Source: Staphylococcus hsinchuensis (GTDB taxonomy: Bacteria; Bacillota; Bacilli; Staphylococcales; Staphylococcaceae). From it: 64,000 bases of DNA. Numbering within the stretch: position 1 is the first letter of the stretch; every line of letters starts with the position of its first letter. This document shows, one piece after another, positions 21,161-30,294 of this stretch. The translations under genes and the position numbers were made by a program. The notes below the pieces were generated by a model, which ran no database searches, had not been told where the DNA came from, and saw nothing but the letters and a program-made list of their open reading frames with translations. Where the stretch lies: NCBI RefSeq assembly GCF_038789205.1, contig NZ_CP128355.1:682001-746000 (forward strand), in the 5' to 3' direction.

Positions 21161-21208
21161 AATTGAACAACAATCACATTAATTATTCATAATAAAAGGA
21201 GTGGCACG

Positions 21209-21814
21209 ATGGCTCAATCGGAAAATATTACTTGGCATGACTCAGAAGTTAAAAAAACAGAACGTCAACAACGTAATAATCATAAAAGTGCAGTTATATG
21301 GTTCACTGGACTATCAGGGTCAGGGAAGTCTACAATCTCTGTCGCGTTAGAACAAGCACTATTCAACCAAGGTATGCAAACGTATCGTTTAGACGGAGAT
21401 AACGTTCGACATGGATTAAATAAAAATCTTGGCTTTAGTCCAGAAGATCGCCAAGAAAATATTAGACGTATCGGTGAAGTGAGTAAATTAATGGTCGACG
21501 CAGGTATGATTACGGTGACTGCGTTTATTTCACCATATCGGGAAGATCGCGATGCTGTAAGAGCATTGTTGGATGATCAAGAGTTCATCGAAGTTTACAC
21601 GCAATGTAGTTTAGAAACGTGTGAAGCGAGAGACCCTAAAGGACTGTATAAAAAGGCGAGAAATGGTGAAATTAGCGGGTTCACAGGTATTGATGCACCG
21701 TATGAAGAACCGACTCAAGCAGAAATCGTCGTAGATACGGAACAGTTGAGTGTCGATGAAGCGGTAGAACAAATTATTGCTTATCTTAAACAACACCACT
21801 ATATCGACGCATAA
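21209..21814 (+). CDS. cysC: adenylyl-sulfate (APS) kinase
   Basis: This 201-residue kinase has the P-loop GLSGSGKST near residue 33, [10 protein letters not shown], and [13 protein letters not shown], all CysC signatures. It phosphorylates APS to PAPS. It is the last gene of the run and is followed by a strong terminator. Because CysH here carries Fe-S cysteines, PAPS formation may be optional for sulfate reduction. An AAAAGGAG site precedes the ATG. Confidence 0.94.
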   Translation: MAQSENITWHDSEVKKTERQQRNNHKSAVIWFTGLSGSGKSTISVALEQALFNQGMQTYRLDGDNVRHGLNKNLGFSPEDRQENIRRIGEVSKLMVDAGMITVTAFISPYREDRDAVRALLDDQEFIEVYTQCSLETCEARDPKGLYKKARNGEISGFTGIDAPYEEPTQAEIVVDTEQLSVDEAVEQIIAYLKQHHYIDA

Positions 21815-21840
21815 TTAAATGGTTAACACCGGTTTTATAT

Positions 21841-21875
21841 AAAAAGAAGTGCTATGATAGCACTTCTTTTCTTTT
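21841..21875 (+). terminator. cys operon terminator
   Basis: An 11-bp stem AAGAAGTGCTA / TAGCACTTCTT with a short loop and T-rich tail closes the sulfate assimilation run. Confidence 0.9.
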
Positions 21876-22019
21876 ATTTAGAGGACGAAAATAGTACTTA
21901 AGGTGTTGAATATAGAATAATCGTTGTCAAAATGTTATAGTAAGTCAATAAAATTTTTAGAAAATGAATATTAACAACGGTCATGATAAAAGATGTTTCA
22001 AGTGAGGTAGGTCATTAAG

Positions 22020-23003
22020 ATGGAGAAACGTTTAGAAGAAATTTCGAAAGTTGAACTGCATTGTCATTTAGATGGTTCAGTGAGCGTAGAATTAATTAAA
22101 CAATTAGCTCAAGAGCAAGGTGTGGCTTTAAACGAACAGCATTTATTAGTTAACGAAAAATGCGACAGTTTAGATGAATATTTACAATGTTTCGATGAAA
22201 TTTTGAAAGTATTGCAAACTTACGATAGTTTAAAAAGGGCAGTTGTCGATGTAGTAGCTCAAGCAAATCGAGATAACGTGAAATATATCGAAATCCGTTT
22301 CGCACCTTTATTACATACAGAGCAAGGATTAACCGTACAAGATACGTTTGAAGCAGTCGAATCAGGTGTACAAGCAGCACTCGAACAGTTTGATATTAAA
22401 GTAAATATATTAGTATGTGCCATGCGCCAACATGAAAGTGAAGTCAATCGACAATTATTTGATGCAATTGCCGAACATCAAATCGATAGTAAAACACTTT
22501 GTGGCATTGATTTTGCTGGACCTGAAGCGGGTTTTCCTCCCGAATCCATTTCTTCGACGATACAATATGGCTTAGACCAAGGTTTCAACTTAACATTGCA
22601 TGCAGGTGAATGTGGTTGTAAACATAATGTAATGGAATCTATGAGACTAGGTGCTCGTCGTATCGGTCATGGCGTTGCGATTAACGATGATGAAACTGCC
22701 TTGCAAGAAGTAAAGCAACGAGACGTATTACTAGAAATTTGTCCAAAAAGTAATATTCAGACAAACGCAATTCAACAATTGTCACAATTAAATCTTCCAT
22801 ATTTGTTAGAGCATGACATCCCTTTTATCATTAACACGGATAATCGCACAGTGACACAGACGTCATTAAATGAAGAATATCATTTATTATTGGACCATCA
22901 TTTCATAGACTTAAAGCAAATTGTTGAAATTAATCAACGTGCGATTCGTTATGCATTTTTATCAGATCAAGAGAAAGAGAAATTACGAGCAGTGATAAAG
23001 TAA
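22020..23003 (+). CDS. add: adenosine deaminase family protein
   Basis: This 327-residue metal-dependent deaminase carries the zinc ligands VELHCHLDGSV, TLHAGECGC and RRIGHGVAI, plus FIINTDNRTVTQT with the catalytic Asp. It converts adenosine to inosine in purine salvage; adenine deaminase relatives cannot be fully excluded. It stands alone between the cys terminator and its own repeat-type terminator. A CodY-like 15-mer (21952-21966, 13 of 15 matches) lies upstream. Confidence 0.88.
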   Translation: MEKRLEEISKVELHCHLDGSVSVELIKQLAQEQGVALNEQHLLVNEKCDSLDEYLQCFDEILKVLQTYDSLKRAVVDVVAQANRDNVKYIEIRFAPLLHTEQGLTVQDTFEAVESGVQAALEQFDIKVNILVCAMRQHESEVNRQLFDAIAEHQIDSKTLCGIDFAGPEAGFPPESISSTIQYGLDQGFNLTLHAGECGCKHNVMESMRLGARRIGHGVAINDDETALQEVKQRDVLLEICPKSNIQTNAIQQLSQLNLPYLLEHDIPFIINTDNRTVTQTSLNEEYHLLLDHHFIDLKQIVEINQRAIRYAFLSDQEKEKLRAVIK

Positions 23004-23034
23004 AATAGCCGTTTAAAACACAAATGGCAGGGGA

Positions 23035-23128
23035 GAGTCTGAGACAAAAAATGTTGTTTCAGGCTCTTTGTCAATAAGGTGGGGCTACGAAAGCTTTATT
23101 AAAAATTCGATTTCTGTCCTACTCCTTT
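23035..23128 (+). repeat. second copy of the dispersed intergenic repeat, with terminator
   Basis: GAGTCTGAGACAA pairs with TTGTTTCAGGCTC (23035-23066) and ends add. The following GGTGGGGCTACGAAAG and ATTCGATTTCTGTCCTAC segments match the unit at 2549-2640 in order and spacing. Confidence 0.65.
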
Positions 23129-23277
23129 TTTGTAGTATTCGGTAGTGTGGTAGAAATTTGAAAGAAATATAGGAAAGTGCCATAATCAAGTTAATTCGGT
23201 ATAAGTTAGTATCAATCATTAAAAATATAACGATGACGTATAAAATAAATCTTGAGTAAAAAGAGGTGAAACAAATC

Positions 23278-23445
23278 ATGGCACAAATGAGAAAGAACTT
23301 TATGTTGGGCGTCGGAGGCATCCTCGTTGCGATAGCAATGCTACCATTTATATTAATGATTCTCTCAATATCATTAGTCTTCCCACCCGTAGCAGATTCC
23401 CTTTACCGTGTGATCAACCGCGCAAAAGGTGGGGAAGAGGAGTAA
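23278..23445 (+). CDS. small membrane protein (55 aa)
   Basis: A 55-residue reading frame starts at ATG 23278, nine bases after AAAGAGGTGA. It reads MAQMRKNFMLGVGG, then a hydrophobic segment of about 27 residues, then a tail ending AKGGEEE. It has good coding bias, a ribosome site and its own terminator at 23471. One membrane segment with a basic N-terminus and acidic tail is predicted. I do not recognise the family. It is too hydrophobic and well framed to be noise. Confidence 0.7.
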   Translation: MAQMRKNFMLGVGGILVAIAMLPFILMILSISLVFPPVADSLYRVINRAKGGEEE

Positions 23446-23470
23446 GGAAAAAATTTATTAAATATCACTT

Positions 23471-23500
23471 AACCACCCGCTGAAAAAGGGTGGTTTTTTA
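23471..23500 (+). terminator. terminator after the 55-aa membrane protein
   Basis: AACCACCC / GGGTGGTTT stem followed by a run of T. Confidence 0.85.
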
Positions 23501-23525
23501 ATATAATTCGGCATCATCATTTTAT

Positions 23526-24137
23526 TTATCGTTTCAATCCACTAGCGATAAACATGCTAGCGTCTTGGTTCATAAATATTTGTTTGCCATGATAAAACGT
23601 GTGAGTATGAATATCTTTCAATCCAATTGTTTCTAGGGTTTGCTTGATCTCTGATTGGTGGAAACCATTATAGACTGCGGGATGACTGACTTTATCATTT
23701 TTATCGAAATCAACGATAATGAACATGCCGTTTTGTTTTAATTGTGGTTCTAGTTGCTTTAATAATTGCTGGTAATCTCCACTATGCAATAATACTAAAG
23801 ATAAAAATATGACGTCATATTGTTCTTTTTCAGTGGCTATGTTTGAATCGGTTAAAATATCTCCGACGAATCCTTGCATATTGTCTTTATCTAAAGCTTT
23901 GTATTTCTCTTTAAAGACGTTCACAATCTGTTCAGATGAATCTATAAGTATTACTGATTTAAAATGGTGATCGATTGATAAAGTAACTAAACCGGTACCA
24001 CCACCATAGTCTAATAATGACTCGTATTGAGTTGTATCTAAGAGCTTATTTGTTTCATTGGCAATAATTTGTGCGAGTTCAATTCTGTTAGGGCTATCGT
24101 AGGCTTGTGCTAACTCGTTAAATTTTTCCTCATTCAT
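23526..24137 (-). CDS. class I SAM-dependent methyltransferase
   Basis: This 203-residue protein has the SAM-binding motif I LLDYGGGTGLVTLSI, the acidic end of strand 2 (ILIDSS), and motif IV-like DVIFLSLVLLH. It resembles small-molecule methyltransferases of the UbiE/Tam type, but nothing fixes its substrate. It is convergent with the 55-residue gene and divergent from the PAP2 gene. An AGGAGT site lies before its ATG. Confidence 0.8.
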   Translation of the reverse strand: MNEEKFNELAQAYDSPNRIELAQIIANETNKLLDTTQYESLLDYGGGTGLVTLSIDHHFKSVILIDSSEQIVNVFKEKYKALDKDNMQGFVGDILTDSNIATEKEQYDVIFLSLVLLHSGDYQQLLKQLEPQLKQNGMFIIVDFDKNDKVSHPAVYNGFHQSEIKQTLETIGLKDIHTHTFYHGKQIFMNQDASMFIASGLKR

Positions 24138-24388
24138 ATAAATACTCCTTTAGTTTATTCCTCACATTCATTTAAAACGTAATCATTCGTATTTATCTAA
24201 CAACAATAAAATAACACATTTTGTAAATCGAAACAATTACGAAAATTTTTAATAAGATAAAAGGTTTCTCCACCCAAAGTAGTATTGAGCTATCAATTGA
24301 AATTTGGTTTACTTGAGTTTCTAAGTTTAATCTCCTTTTTGCCCTAATGTAAGCGACCATAAGCGGTGAATGTGAAAGGGGGATGATT

Positions 24389-24988
24389 GTGAAGTACTAT
24401 ATAAAAATGGTAGTTGCTGCGATTTGTATTTTATTACTGATGGTATGCATTCATTTTCAGTTAACGACGGGATTAGACCGTGCAGTTTATCAAACTTTGA
24501 GAGAACATATGAAGTCTGAAGTTGTAGTTCAATATTTACATATCATTTCGAATGTTTTTTCACCAGTGAATTGTTTGATATACATATTAATTATTTTAGT
24601 AGGGTTATTTGTTTATCGAAGATTTTTATTTTGGTGGTATGGTCTGTGGTGTTTTAGCATTTTTGCAATAGGTACATTTTTAAAGTATGTGATTCAACGT
24701 ACCCGTCCGAATATTGATATTGACGGCTTTAGCTTCCCGAGTATGCATGTATTGAGTATCTGCATATTAGTGAGTTTCATCCTATTGTTAAAGCGCAATA
24801 AATTGTTAAAAATCATAGCCGTTTGCCTCGTCGTTTCTTTAATGATTTCGCGTATTTATTTACAAGCACATTATTTCACAGATACTTTAGCAAGTTTATT
24901 CGTTATTTATATGATGTTACAGGCATGCTATCTTATGCAAAATAGTGACAAACGTTTCCAAACAACTGAACCTCCCGATAAAAATTAA
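24389..24988 (+). CDS. PAP2 superfamily membrane phosphatase
   Basis: About 199 residues with five to six membrane segments. The three phosphatase motifs are visible as KYVIQRTRP (KX6RP), PSMH (the PSGH position) and SRIYLQAHYFTD (SRX5HX3D). Such enzymes hydrolyse phosphatidic acid, phosphatidylglycerophosphate or undecaprenyl pyrophosphate at the outer membrane face. GTG 24389 is preferred because the AAAGGGGG site abuts ATG 24383. PSMH in place of PSGH is a mild departure. Confidence 0.82.
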   Translation: MKYYIKMVVAAICILLLMVCIHFQLTTGLDRAVYQTLREHMKSEVVVQYLHIISNVFSPVNCLIYILIILVGLFVYRRFLFWWYGLWCFSIFAIGTFLKYVIQRTRPNIDIDGFSFPSMHVLSICILVSFILLLKRNKLLKIIAVCLVVSLMISRIYLQAHYFTDTLASLFVIYMMLQACYLMQNSDKRFQTTEPPDKN

Positions 24989-25118
24989 ACAATATATCCA
25001 CTTTTACAACTATAGTAATAACAAAACAATATAATATGAATGGAAATTAATTTATCTAGAATATTGAAACTAGAAAATGCATTTTACCTCTTATGTATAA
25101 AAAAGAAATATAAAAACT

Positions 25119-25135
25119 TATTGAAACGCTTACAT
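25119..25135 (+). promoter_or_regulatory. cre (CcpA) site upstream of the sugar transporter
   Basis: ATTGAAACGCTTACATT matches the core WTGNAARCGNWWWCAW with one mismatch (T for G). It lies about 47 bases before the start of the sugar porter, where CcpA would repress in glucose. Confidence 0.65.
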
Positions 25136-25181
25136 TTTAGGATTATAATTTAATAAAGGATTTTAAAGGAGTTGTAAAAAC

Positions 25182-26531
25182 TTGAAAATAAATAAAAGTT
25201 TAATTTTTATTTTGGGAGCACTGGGAGGCCTATTGTATGGTTATGATAATGGTGTTATATCTGGTGCGCTATTATTCATAGATAAAGATATTCCGCTCAA
25301 CCAATATACTGAAGGTTTGGTTGTATCAGCAATGGTTGTAGGTGCAATCATCGGCGCTGGTGGTAGTGGGCCTTTATCAGATAGAATTGGTCGGAGACGT
25401 TTAGTGTTAATTATCGCATTAGTTTATATAATAGGTTCGTTGTTAATGGCATTTTCACCAAATATAGCGGTACTTATTTTAGGACGTTTCGTTATTGGTT
25501 TAGCTGTTGGTGGTTCAATGGCAACAGTACCTGTTTATTTATCAGAAATGGCACCAACAGAATTTCGTGGTTCACTTGGCTCTTTAAACCAATTGATGAT
25601 CACGATTGGTATTTTAGTTGCGTTCTTAGTCAACTATGCCTTTACAGATATTGAAGGTTGGCGTTGGATGCTAGGTTTAGCTGTAGTACCATCTGTTATC
25701 TTATTAATTGGTATTGCATTTATGCCTGAAAGTCCAAGATGGTTGCTAGAACATCGTAGTGAGAAAGCAGCACGTGATGTAATGAAGATTACATTTAATA
25801 GTGATAAAGAAATCGATCATGAAATTAAAGAAATGCGTGAGATTTCGAAAGTTTCAGAATCTACATTGTCTGTGTTGAAATCACCGTGGTTACGTCCGAC
25901 GTTAATTGTTGGTTGTGTGTTTGCGTTATTCCAACAAATCGTAGGTATCAATGCGATTATCTTCTATGCGCCTAAGATATTTGGTAAAGCTGGATTAGGT
26001 GAAGCGACATCAATCTTAGGTACAGTGGGTATTGGGACAGTCAATGTATTAGTTACGATTATCGCAGTATTTATTGCAGATAAAGTTGGCCGTAAGAAAC
26101 TATTAGTGACAGGGAATATTGGGATGGTAGCATCATTAGTAATTATGGCTATCCTGATTTGGACAATGGGAATTAAATCATCTGCCGTAATTATCATTAT
26201 TTGTTTATCATTATTTATCGTATTCTTCGGTTTAACTTGGGGACCAATTCTTTGGGTAATGTTACCTGAAATGTTCCCAATGCGTGCACGTGGGGCAGCT
26301 ACAGGTATTGCCACACTTGTACTGAACTTCGGTACGTTACTTGTTGCGCAAATATTCCCAATCTTAAATAGTGCACTTAGCACAGAATGGGTCTTCTTAA
26401 TCTTCGCGGTAATCGGTATTTTAGCAATGTTATTTGTTATTAAATACTTACCAGAAACGCGAGGCCGTAGTTTAGAAGAAATTGAATATGATTTAAGAAA
26501 ACGTACATCTGCGAAGACACCAGATATGTAA
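25182..26531 (+). CDS. MFS sugar porter (sugar:H+ symporter)
   Basis: This 449-residue, twelve-helix transporter has the sugar porter signatures GPLSDRIGRRR, PESPRWLLEHR, ADKVGRKKLL and a C-terminal PETRGRSLEEIE. It resembles Bacillus AraE/IolT/CsbC and staphylococcal glucose/xylose/arabinose porters; the exact sugar is not readable. The start is TTG 25182, nine bases after AAAGGAG. The cre box upstream suggests catabolite repression, which argues for a secondary sugar rather than glucose. Confidence 0.9.
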   Translation: MKINKSLIFILGALGGLLYGYDNGVISGALLFIDKDIPLNQYTEGLVVSAMVVGAIIGAGGSGPLSDRIGRRRLVLIIALVYIIGSLLMAFSPNIAVLILGRFVIGLAVGGSMATVPVYLSEMAPTEFRGSLGSLNQLMITIGILVAFLVNYAFTDIEGWRWMLGLAVVPSVILLIGIAFMPESPRWLLEHRSEKAARDVMKITFNSDKEIDHEIKEMREISKVSESTLSVLKSPWLRPTLIVGCVFALFQQIVGINAIIFYAPKIFGKAGLGEATSILGTVGIGTVNVLVTIIAVFIADKVGRKKLLVTGNIGMVASLVIMAILIWTMGIKSSAVIIIICLSLFIVFFGLTWGPILWVMLPEMFPMRARGAATGIATLVLNFGTLLVAQIFPILNSALSTEWVFLIFAVIGILAMLFVIKYLPETRGRSLEEIEYDLRKRTSAKTPDM

Positions 26532-26561
26532 TTCGTAGTGAAACGTTATTTATAATAAAGC

Positions 26562-26600
26562 AAACGCTGACTTCATGATTAGATGAGGTCAGCGTTTTTT
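26562..26600. terminator. bidirectional terminator between sugar porter and condensation-domain gene
   Basis: A 15-bp stem (AAACGCTGACTTCAT / ATGAGGTCAGCGTTT) with flanking A and T tracts serves two convergent genes. Confidence 0.92.
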
Positions 26601-26614
26601 TAATAAGTATATGA

Positions 26615-27898
26615 TTATGATTTAGCAAATAAATCGATGGCTGCTAGTGCACTGATGCGTTGGTTAGGGCTATTTGTAATTTCACCGATGATGTTCATAA
26701 TGTCTTGGTGTGCGGCAACAACATCTTCTTCTGTTAAGTAGTCGACTTGGTAATTGTAGTCGATTGCTATGTCATTTTGGCTGTTTCTATTACTTACATT
26801 GAGACCTAGCGGAATGTGGTGTGCGTAAGAACTAAACCACTTATCTGTAAATCCTTTTTGGATTAAAGTCGGGTTATATTGATTTTTCTGGAATGAGACT
26901 GTGCAATCAAACAGTGGTTGTGTGCTCTTTGTATCTTTACGTAATGAATTGAAAGGATACTTACGGTGTTTAAGCACTTTGAAGGCCTCATTTTTAACTG
27001 TTCTTAAATGTGTAAGTAATGCATCTTGTGGGTCAATTTCCATAATAATGGGTAAGACACGTGCATAGTCACCGATCGTTGTTTTTTCGAATTGTTTATT
27101 TCTGTTATGAATTAGAATACCAGTTGATACTTGAGGAGAGCCTGTTCTGATATATTTTAAAAGCATCATAGCCGATGAAAATAAATTATTTAAACTGATT
27201 TCGTTATTTTCGCAAAATGTATAAATACTTTGAGTTGTCGTTTCTGATAAATGGAAACTCACTCTATCAGCCACTGCGTTTGAGTTTGAATGCTTTTCGA
27301 ATAAAGGTGCAAATTTAAAGTTCTCAACTTTATTAGACCAGAAACGTTTGTCTTTGTTGAATTTATTTGAGTTTTTATATGCAATTTCATTTTCAATTGA
27401 TTCTAAATAACCATGAGAAGAATTTGTCTTATGTTCACCATATAAGAAGTATTCGAACAATGCATTGCCAGATAGTGTCGTGCTCCATGCATCTGAAATC
27501 ATATGGTGGTGTAATGTGAAGATTGCTGTTTGACCTTCAGGTAATGTTAGGATGGTAAATTCATAAAGAGGTTGGTCCATGCGGAAGATATTTTTACGGA
27601 CTTGTTTGTCTACCCAGTAATCATAGGATTGTGGGTCGTTTGTAAAATCAATATATTCAAATTCTTGTTCCTTAAATTCGTCAATGTACTGTCTATATTC
27701 TGAACCGACTTGTGTTAATCGATACATATAAACGTCATGTTGGGCCATAACGTGATTGATACCTGTTACAATATCTGAAAATGGTATATCGTTGTTTATT
27801 GTAATGATACCAGCGATATTATTGATACTCGTATTAACATGCATCAGTTCTTTATTTAAAGATTCGACTTGTGCGTCTGATAATTGGAATGTTTTCAT
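26615..27898 (-). CDS. stand-alone NRPS-type condensation-domain protein
   Basis: This 427-residue protein is a single condensation (C) domain. Its N-terminal lobe carries FTLHHHMISDAWS, the HHxxxDxW catalytic signature with the second His as base. A later GDYARVLPI corresponds to the solvent-channel region. No adenylation, carrier or thioesterase domain is attached, and none is encoded in the window. C domains normally join acyl or aminoacyl groups held on carrier proteins; free-standing ones may use soluble acyl donors. AGGAGGGC precedes the ATG. An acyl-CoA ligase and amide hydrolases lie within 10 kb, but none directly abuts this gene. Confidence 0.8.
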   Translation of the reverse strand: MKTFQLSDAQVESLNKELMHVNTSINNIAGIITINNDIPFSDIVTGINHVMAQHDVYMYRLTQVGSEYRQYIDEFKEQEFEYIDFTNDPQSYDYWVDKQVRKNIFRMDQPLYEFTILTLPEGQTAIFTLHHHMISDAWSTTLSGNALFEYFLYGEHKTNSSHGYLESIENEIAYKNSNKFNKDKRFWSNKVENFKFAPLFEKHSNSNAVADRVSFHLSETTTQSIYTFCENNEISLNNLFSSAMMLLKYIRTGSPQVSTGILIHNRNKQFEKTTIGDYARVLPIIMEIDPQDALLTHLRTVKNEAFKVLKHRKYPFNSLRKDTKSTQPLFDCTVSFQKNQYNPTLIQKGFTDKWFSSYAHHIPLGLNVSNRNSQNDIAIDYNYQVDYLTEEDVVAAHQDIMNIIGEITNSPNQRISALAAIDLFAKS

Positions 27899-28320
27899 TC
27901 TAGCCCTCCTTGTTCCATGTTATGACAATTTACCATAATTATATTTAATGAATGTTAAGAAAATTTGATGAATTATGTCAATTTTGTTTCGTTTTCTTTT
28001 ACAATTTGTATATATTCTTAAAGGATTTAAAAAATAAATAAATTAATTCTATGATGAACGCTGTTATAACAGGGATTATCAAGCATTGATTTGTAAATTT
28101 TATAGGAGGTTTTATTATATAAATTGAGGTAGCATTGTAAATTTTTTTCGGTAAAATTTTTTGTTTTAACTTTTTTTAGTCATTAGCTATCAAGTTTGAG
28201 TACCAATTGTGAGATAGTATGCATTATGACTTCGCTATAAACGAAGTTTTAATATAAAAAAGCCAATCCAAAAGATTGATTCACCTTTTAGATTGACTAT
28301 GTCATAAATTCGTACAAAAA
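27899..28320. other. intergenic region with palindrome
   Basis: 422 AT-rich bases between two minus-strand genes. They contain the perfect palindrome CTGTTATAACAG (28061-28072), an isolated AGGAGGT at about 28103 with no usable frame after it, and the hxlR terminator. No gene is seen. Confidence 0.5.
28262..28297 (-). terminator. terminator of the HxlR gene
   Basis: On the minus strand AGTCAATCTAAAAGG pairs with the CTTTTGGATTGGCT region and is followed by a run of T. Confidence 0.75.
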
Positions 28321-28692
28321 TTATGGAATATTGACGTGATCCTGTCGTATGAGGGAGACGTTTTCACCTTGGTTATAAAGTTTTTCAACATGAAATTCAC
28401 CCCAGTAACATAAAGCGCTGAGTATGTTACTTAACGACTTGCCGTATTGAGACAATTCATATTCTACTTTGGGAGGGACTTCATTATAAACAATACGATT
28501 AATGATTCCGTCTTTTTCTAATTCGCGTAATTGTTGTGTTAACATTTTTTGAGTAATCGTAGGGATTGCACGTTTTAATTCAGAAGTTCGCATTAATCCA
28601 TTATTTTGTAAGTGACATAAAATAACCGGTTTCCACTTTCCTCCGATAACATCAATCGTTGCTTCTACCCCGATATTATACGATTTTGGCAT
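28321..28692 (-). CDS. HxlR family winged-helix regulator
   Basis: This 123-residue MarR-like regulator has the family opening IDVIGGKWKPVILCHL, then the helix-turn-helix TSELKRAIPTITQKMLTQQLRELEKDG and the wing RIVYNEVPPKVEYELS. HxlR proteins respond to aldehydes, thiols or redox signals, often through one cysteine near the N-terminus; CHLQNNG supplies one here. It is divergent from the M20 amidohydrolase, separated by about 230 bases, so it probably controls that gene and perhaps itself. Confidence 0.87.
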   Translation of the reverse strand: MPKSYNIGVEATIDVIGGKWKPVILCHLQNNGLMRTSELKRAIPTITQKMLTQQLRELEKDGIINRIVYNEVPPKVEYELSQYGKSLSNILSALCYWGEFHVEKLYNQGENVSLIRQDHVNIP

Positions 28693-28921
28693 AGTTTAAG
28701 CCTCCTTATGGATCATTTGAAATGCGTATCAATGACTGATTGTTATTTTACATTCTAACACAACTGTGTTAAATGGTATTTGAATTTAACTCAATATAAT
28801 ATATTTGAACAGATCAAATAAATATTAGGAATTATTATTCTATGTTTGAATTAATATATTTAAATATCTAATATAGTATATAAGTACCATTATAATAATT
28901 GTGATGAAAGAGGTATGTGAT

Positions 28922-30124
28922 ATGAATATAAAAGATATATTATTTGAAAAATTAGAAAGTAAAGAACAGGAAATGATTAAACATCGCCGTTATTTACATC
29001 AACATCCTGAGTTATCTTTTGAAGAAGAACAAACTGCACAATATATCAAAGATTATTATAAAGGTAAGCCTGTGAACGTGACCCAACCTGTTGAAGGTGG
29101 ACATGCTGTAATCGTTGAAATTGAAGGTAAGTTACCAGGTAAAACAATTGGATTGCGTGCTGACTTTGATGCGTTGCCAATTAAAGAAGAAACAGATTTT
29201 GATTTTAAATCTGAAAATGAAGGTGTCATGCATGCTTGTGGACATGATGCACATACTGCGTCACTATTAACTTTAGCAGACGCGTTAATCGAAATCCGTG
29301 AGCAGTTACCAGGTACTGTGAAAATTGTACATCAACATGCTGAAGAACAACCGCCTGGTGGTGCGCAACAAGTTATGCAATCAGGTGCATTAGATGATGT
29401 TGCCGAAATTTATGGTTTACATGTGGCACCTGTCGTAGGTCCAGAAATTATTGCTTATAATAAAGGCAACGCATTTTCTGGTAGTTCAGTGTTTACGTTG
29501 AAGATTAAAGGTGTGGGAGGCCATGCTGCTAGTCCTCATAAAACGAATGATGCACTTGTTGCAGGTGCGAATTTCGTAAGCACAGTTCAAACAGTGGTTT
29601 CACGACGTATAGATCCATTAGAAATGGGCGTAGTGACAATTGGTTCATTTGATGCGCCAGGCAAAGCAAATGTAATCCAAGATACAGTGACGATTAAAGG
29701 TACTGCCCGATATTTAAATGATGAAGTGGGTCAAAAAATGTATGAAGAAATTGAGAAAGTAGTTAAAAGCGTGGCAGTAGGCTTCGACATTGATTATGAC
29801 TTAGACTATATGTTCGGCTATCCAGTACTGTATAATCACCCAAAAGAAACAGATAAAGTGGCTGAAATCTTATCTGAAAGTCAAGGCAGCTATTTCCAAC
29901 AATTGATGGAAATGCCACCTGTTACAGGTTCAGAAGACTTTGCTTACTATTTAAAGGAAATTCCAGGCAGTTTCTATGTTGTGGGATGTAAGCCAGTAGG
30001 TGTTAAAGATCCGTACATGAACCATCACCCTAAGTTTGAAGTAAATGAAGATGCCTTAATCGTTGCCGCAAAATCGTTAGGTGACATTGCCTTAAATCGA
30101 TTACCACTAGATTCAGTCGAATAA
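28922..30124 (+). CDS. M20 family metallo-amidohydrolase (N-acyl-amino acid hydrolase-like)
   Basis: 400 residues. Metal and catalytic motifs are GLRADFDALPI, HACGHDAHTA, HQHAEEQPPGG and the C-terminal VTGSEDFAYY, with GVGGHAASPH in the dimer domain. This is the M20D pattern of hippurate, IAA-amino acid and N-acetyl-amino acid hydrolases. ATG 28922 is chosen because GAAAGAGGT lies seven bases before it; upstream GTG and ATG codons would overlap that site. It would release an acid from an amide-linked amino acid. The substrate is unknown. Confidence 0.87.
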   Translation: MNIKDILFEKLESKEQEMIKHRRYLHQHPELSFEEEQTAQYIKDYYKGKPVNVTQPVEGGHAVIVEIEGKLPGKTIGLRADFDALPIKEETDFDFKSENEGVMHACGHDAHTASLLTLADALIEIREQLPGTVKIVHQHAEEQPPGGAQQVMQSGALDDVAEIYGLHVAPVVGPEIIAYNKGNAFSGSSVFTLKIKGVGGHAASPHKTNDALVAGANFVSTVQTVVSRRIDPLEMGVVTIGSFDAPGKANVIQDTVTIKGTARYLNDEVGQKMYEEIEKVVKSVAVGFDIDYDLDYMFGYPVLYNHPKETDKVAEILSESQGSYFQQLMEMPPVTGSEDFAYYLKEIPGSFYVVGCKPVGVKDPYMNHHPKFEVNEDALIVAAKSLGDIALNRLPLDSVE

Positions 30125-30221
30125 CATATATTTAAGAGGGTGTAATATTGTCTTAAATCGGATGATAAATGCTTCGTTATAATAGGTTTTAATGAAAAAT
30201 TTTACGACTTTTTCTTAGAGA

Positions 30222-30265
30222 AAAAACGCTGATTTCTACTTTTCATCGTAGAAATCAGCGTTTTA
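30222..30265. terminator. bidirectional terminator between M20 and MFS genes
   Basis: A 17-bp perfect stem (AAAACGCTGATTTCTAC and complement) with a short loop and T-rich flanks. Confidence 0.93.
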
Positions 30266-30294
30266 TTTAGATTCATATTAATACGCAAGCCACA

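Noticed and set aside
28095..28150. AGGAGGT suggesting a small plus-strand gene
   Set aside because: All frames after it hit stops within a few codons and there is no suitable start.
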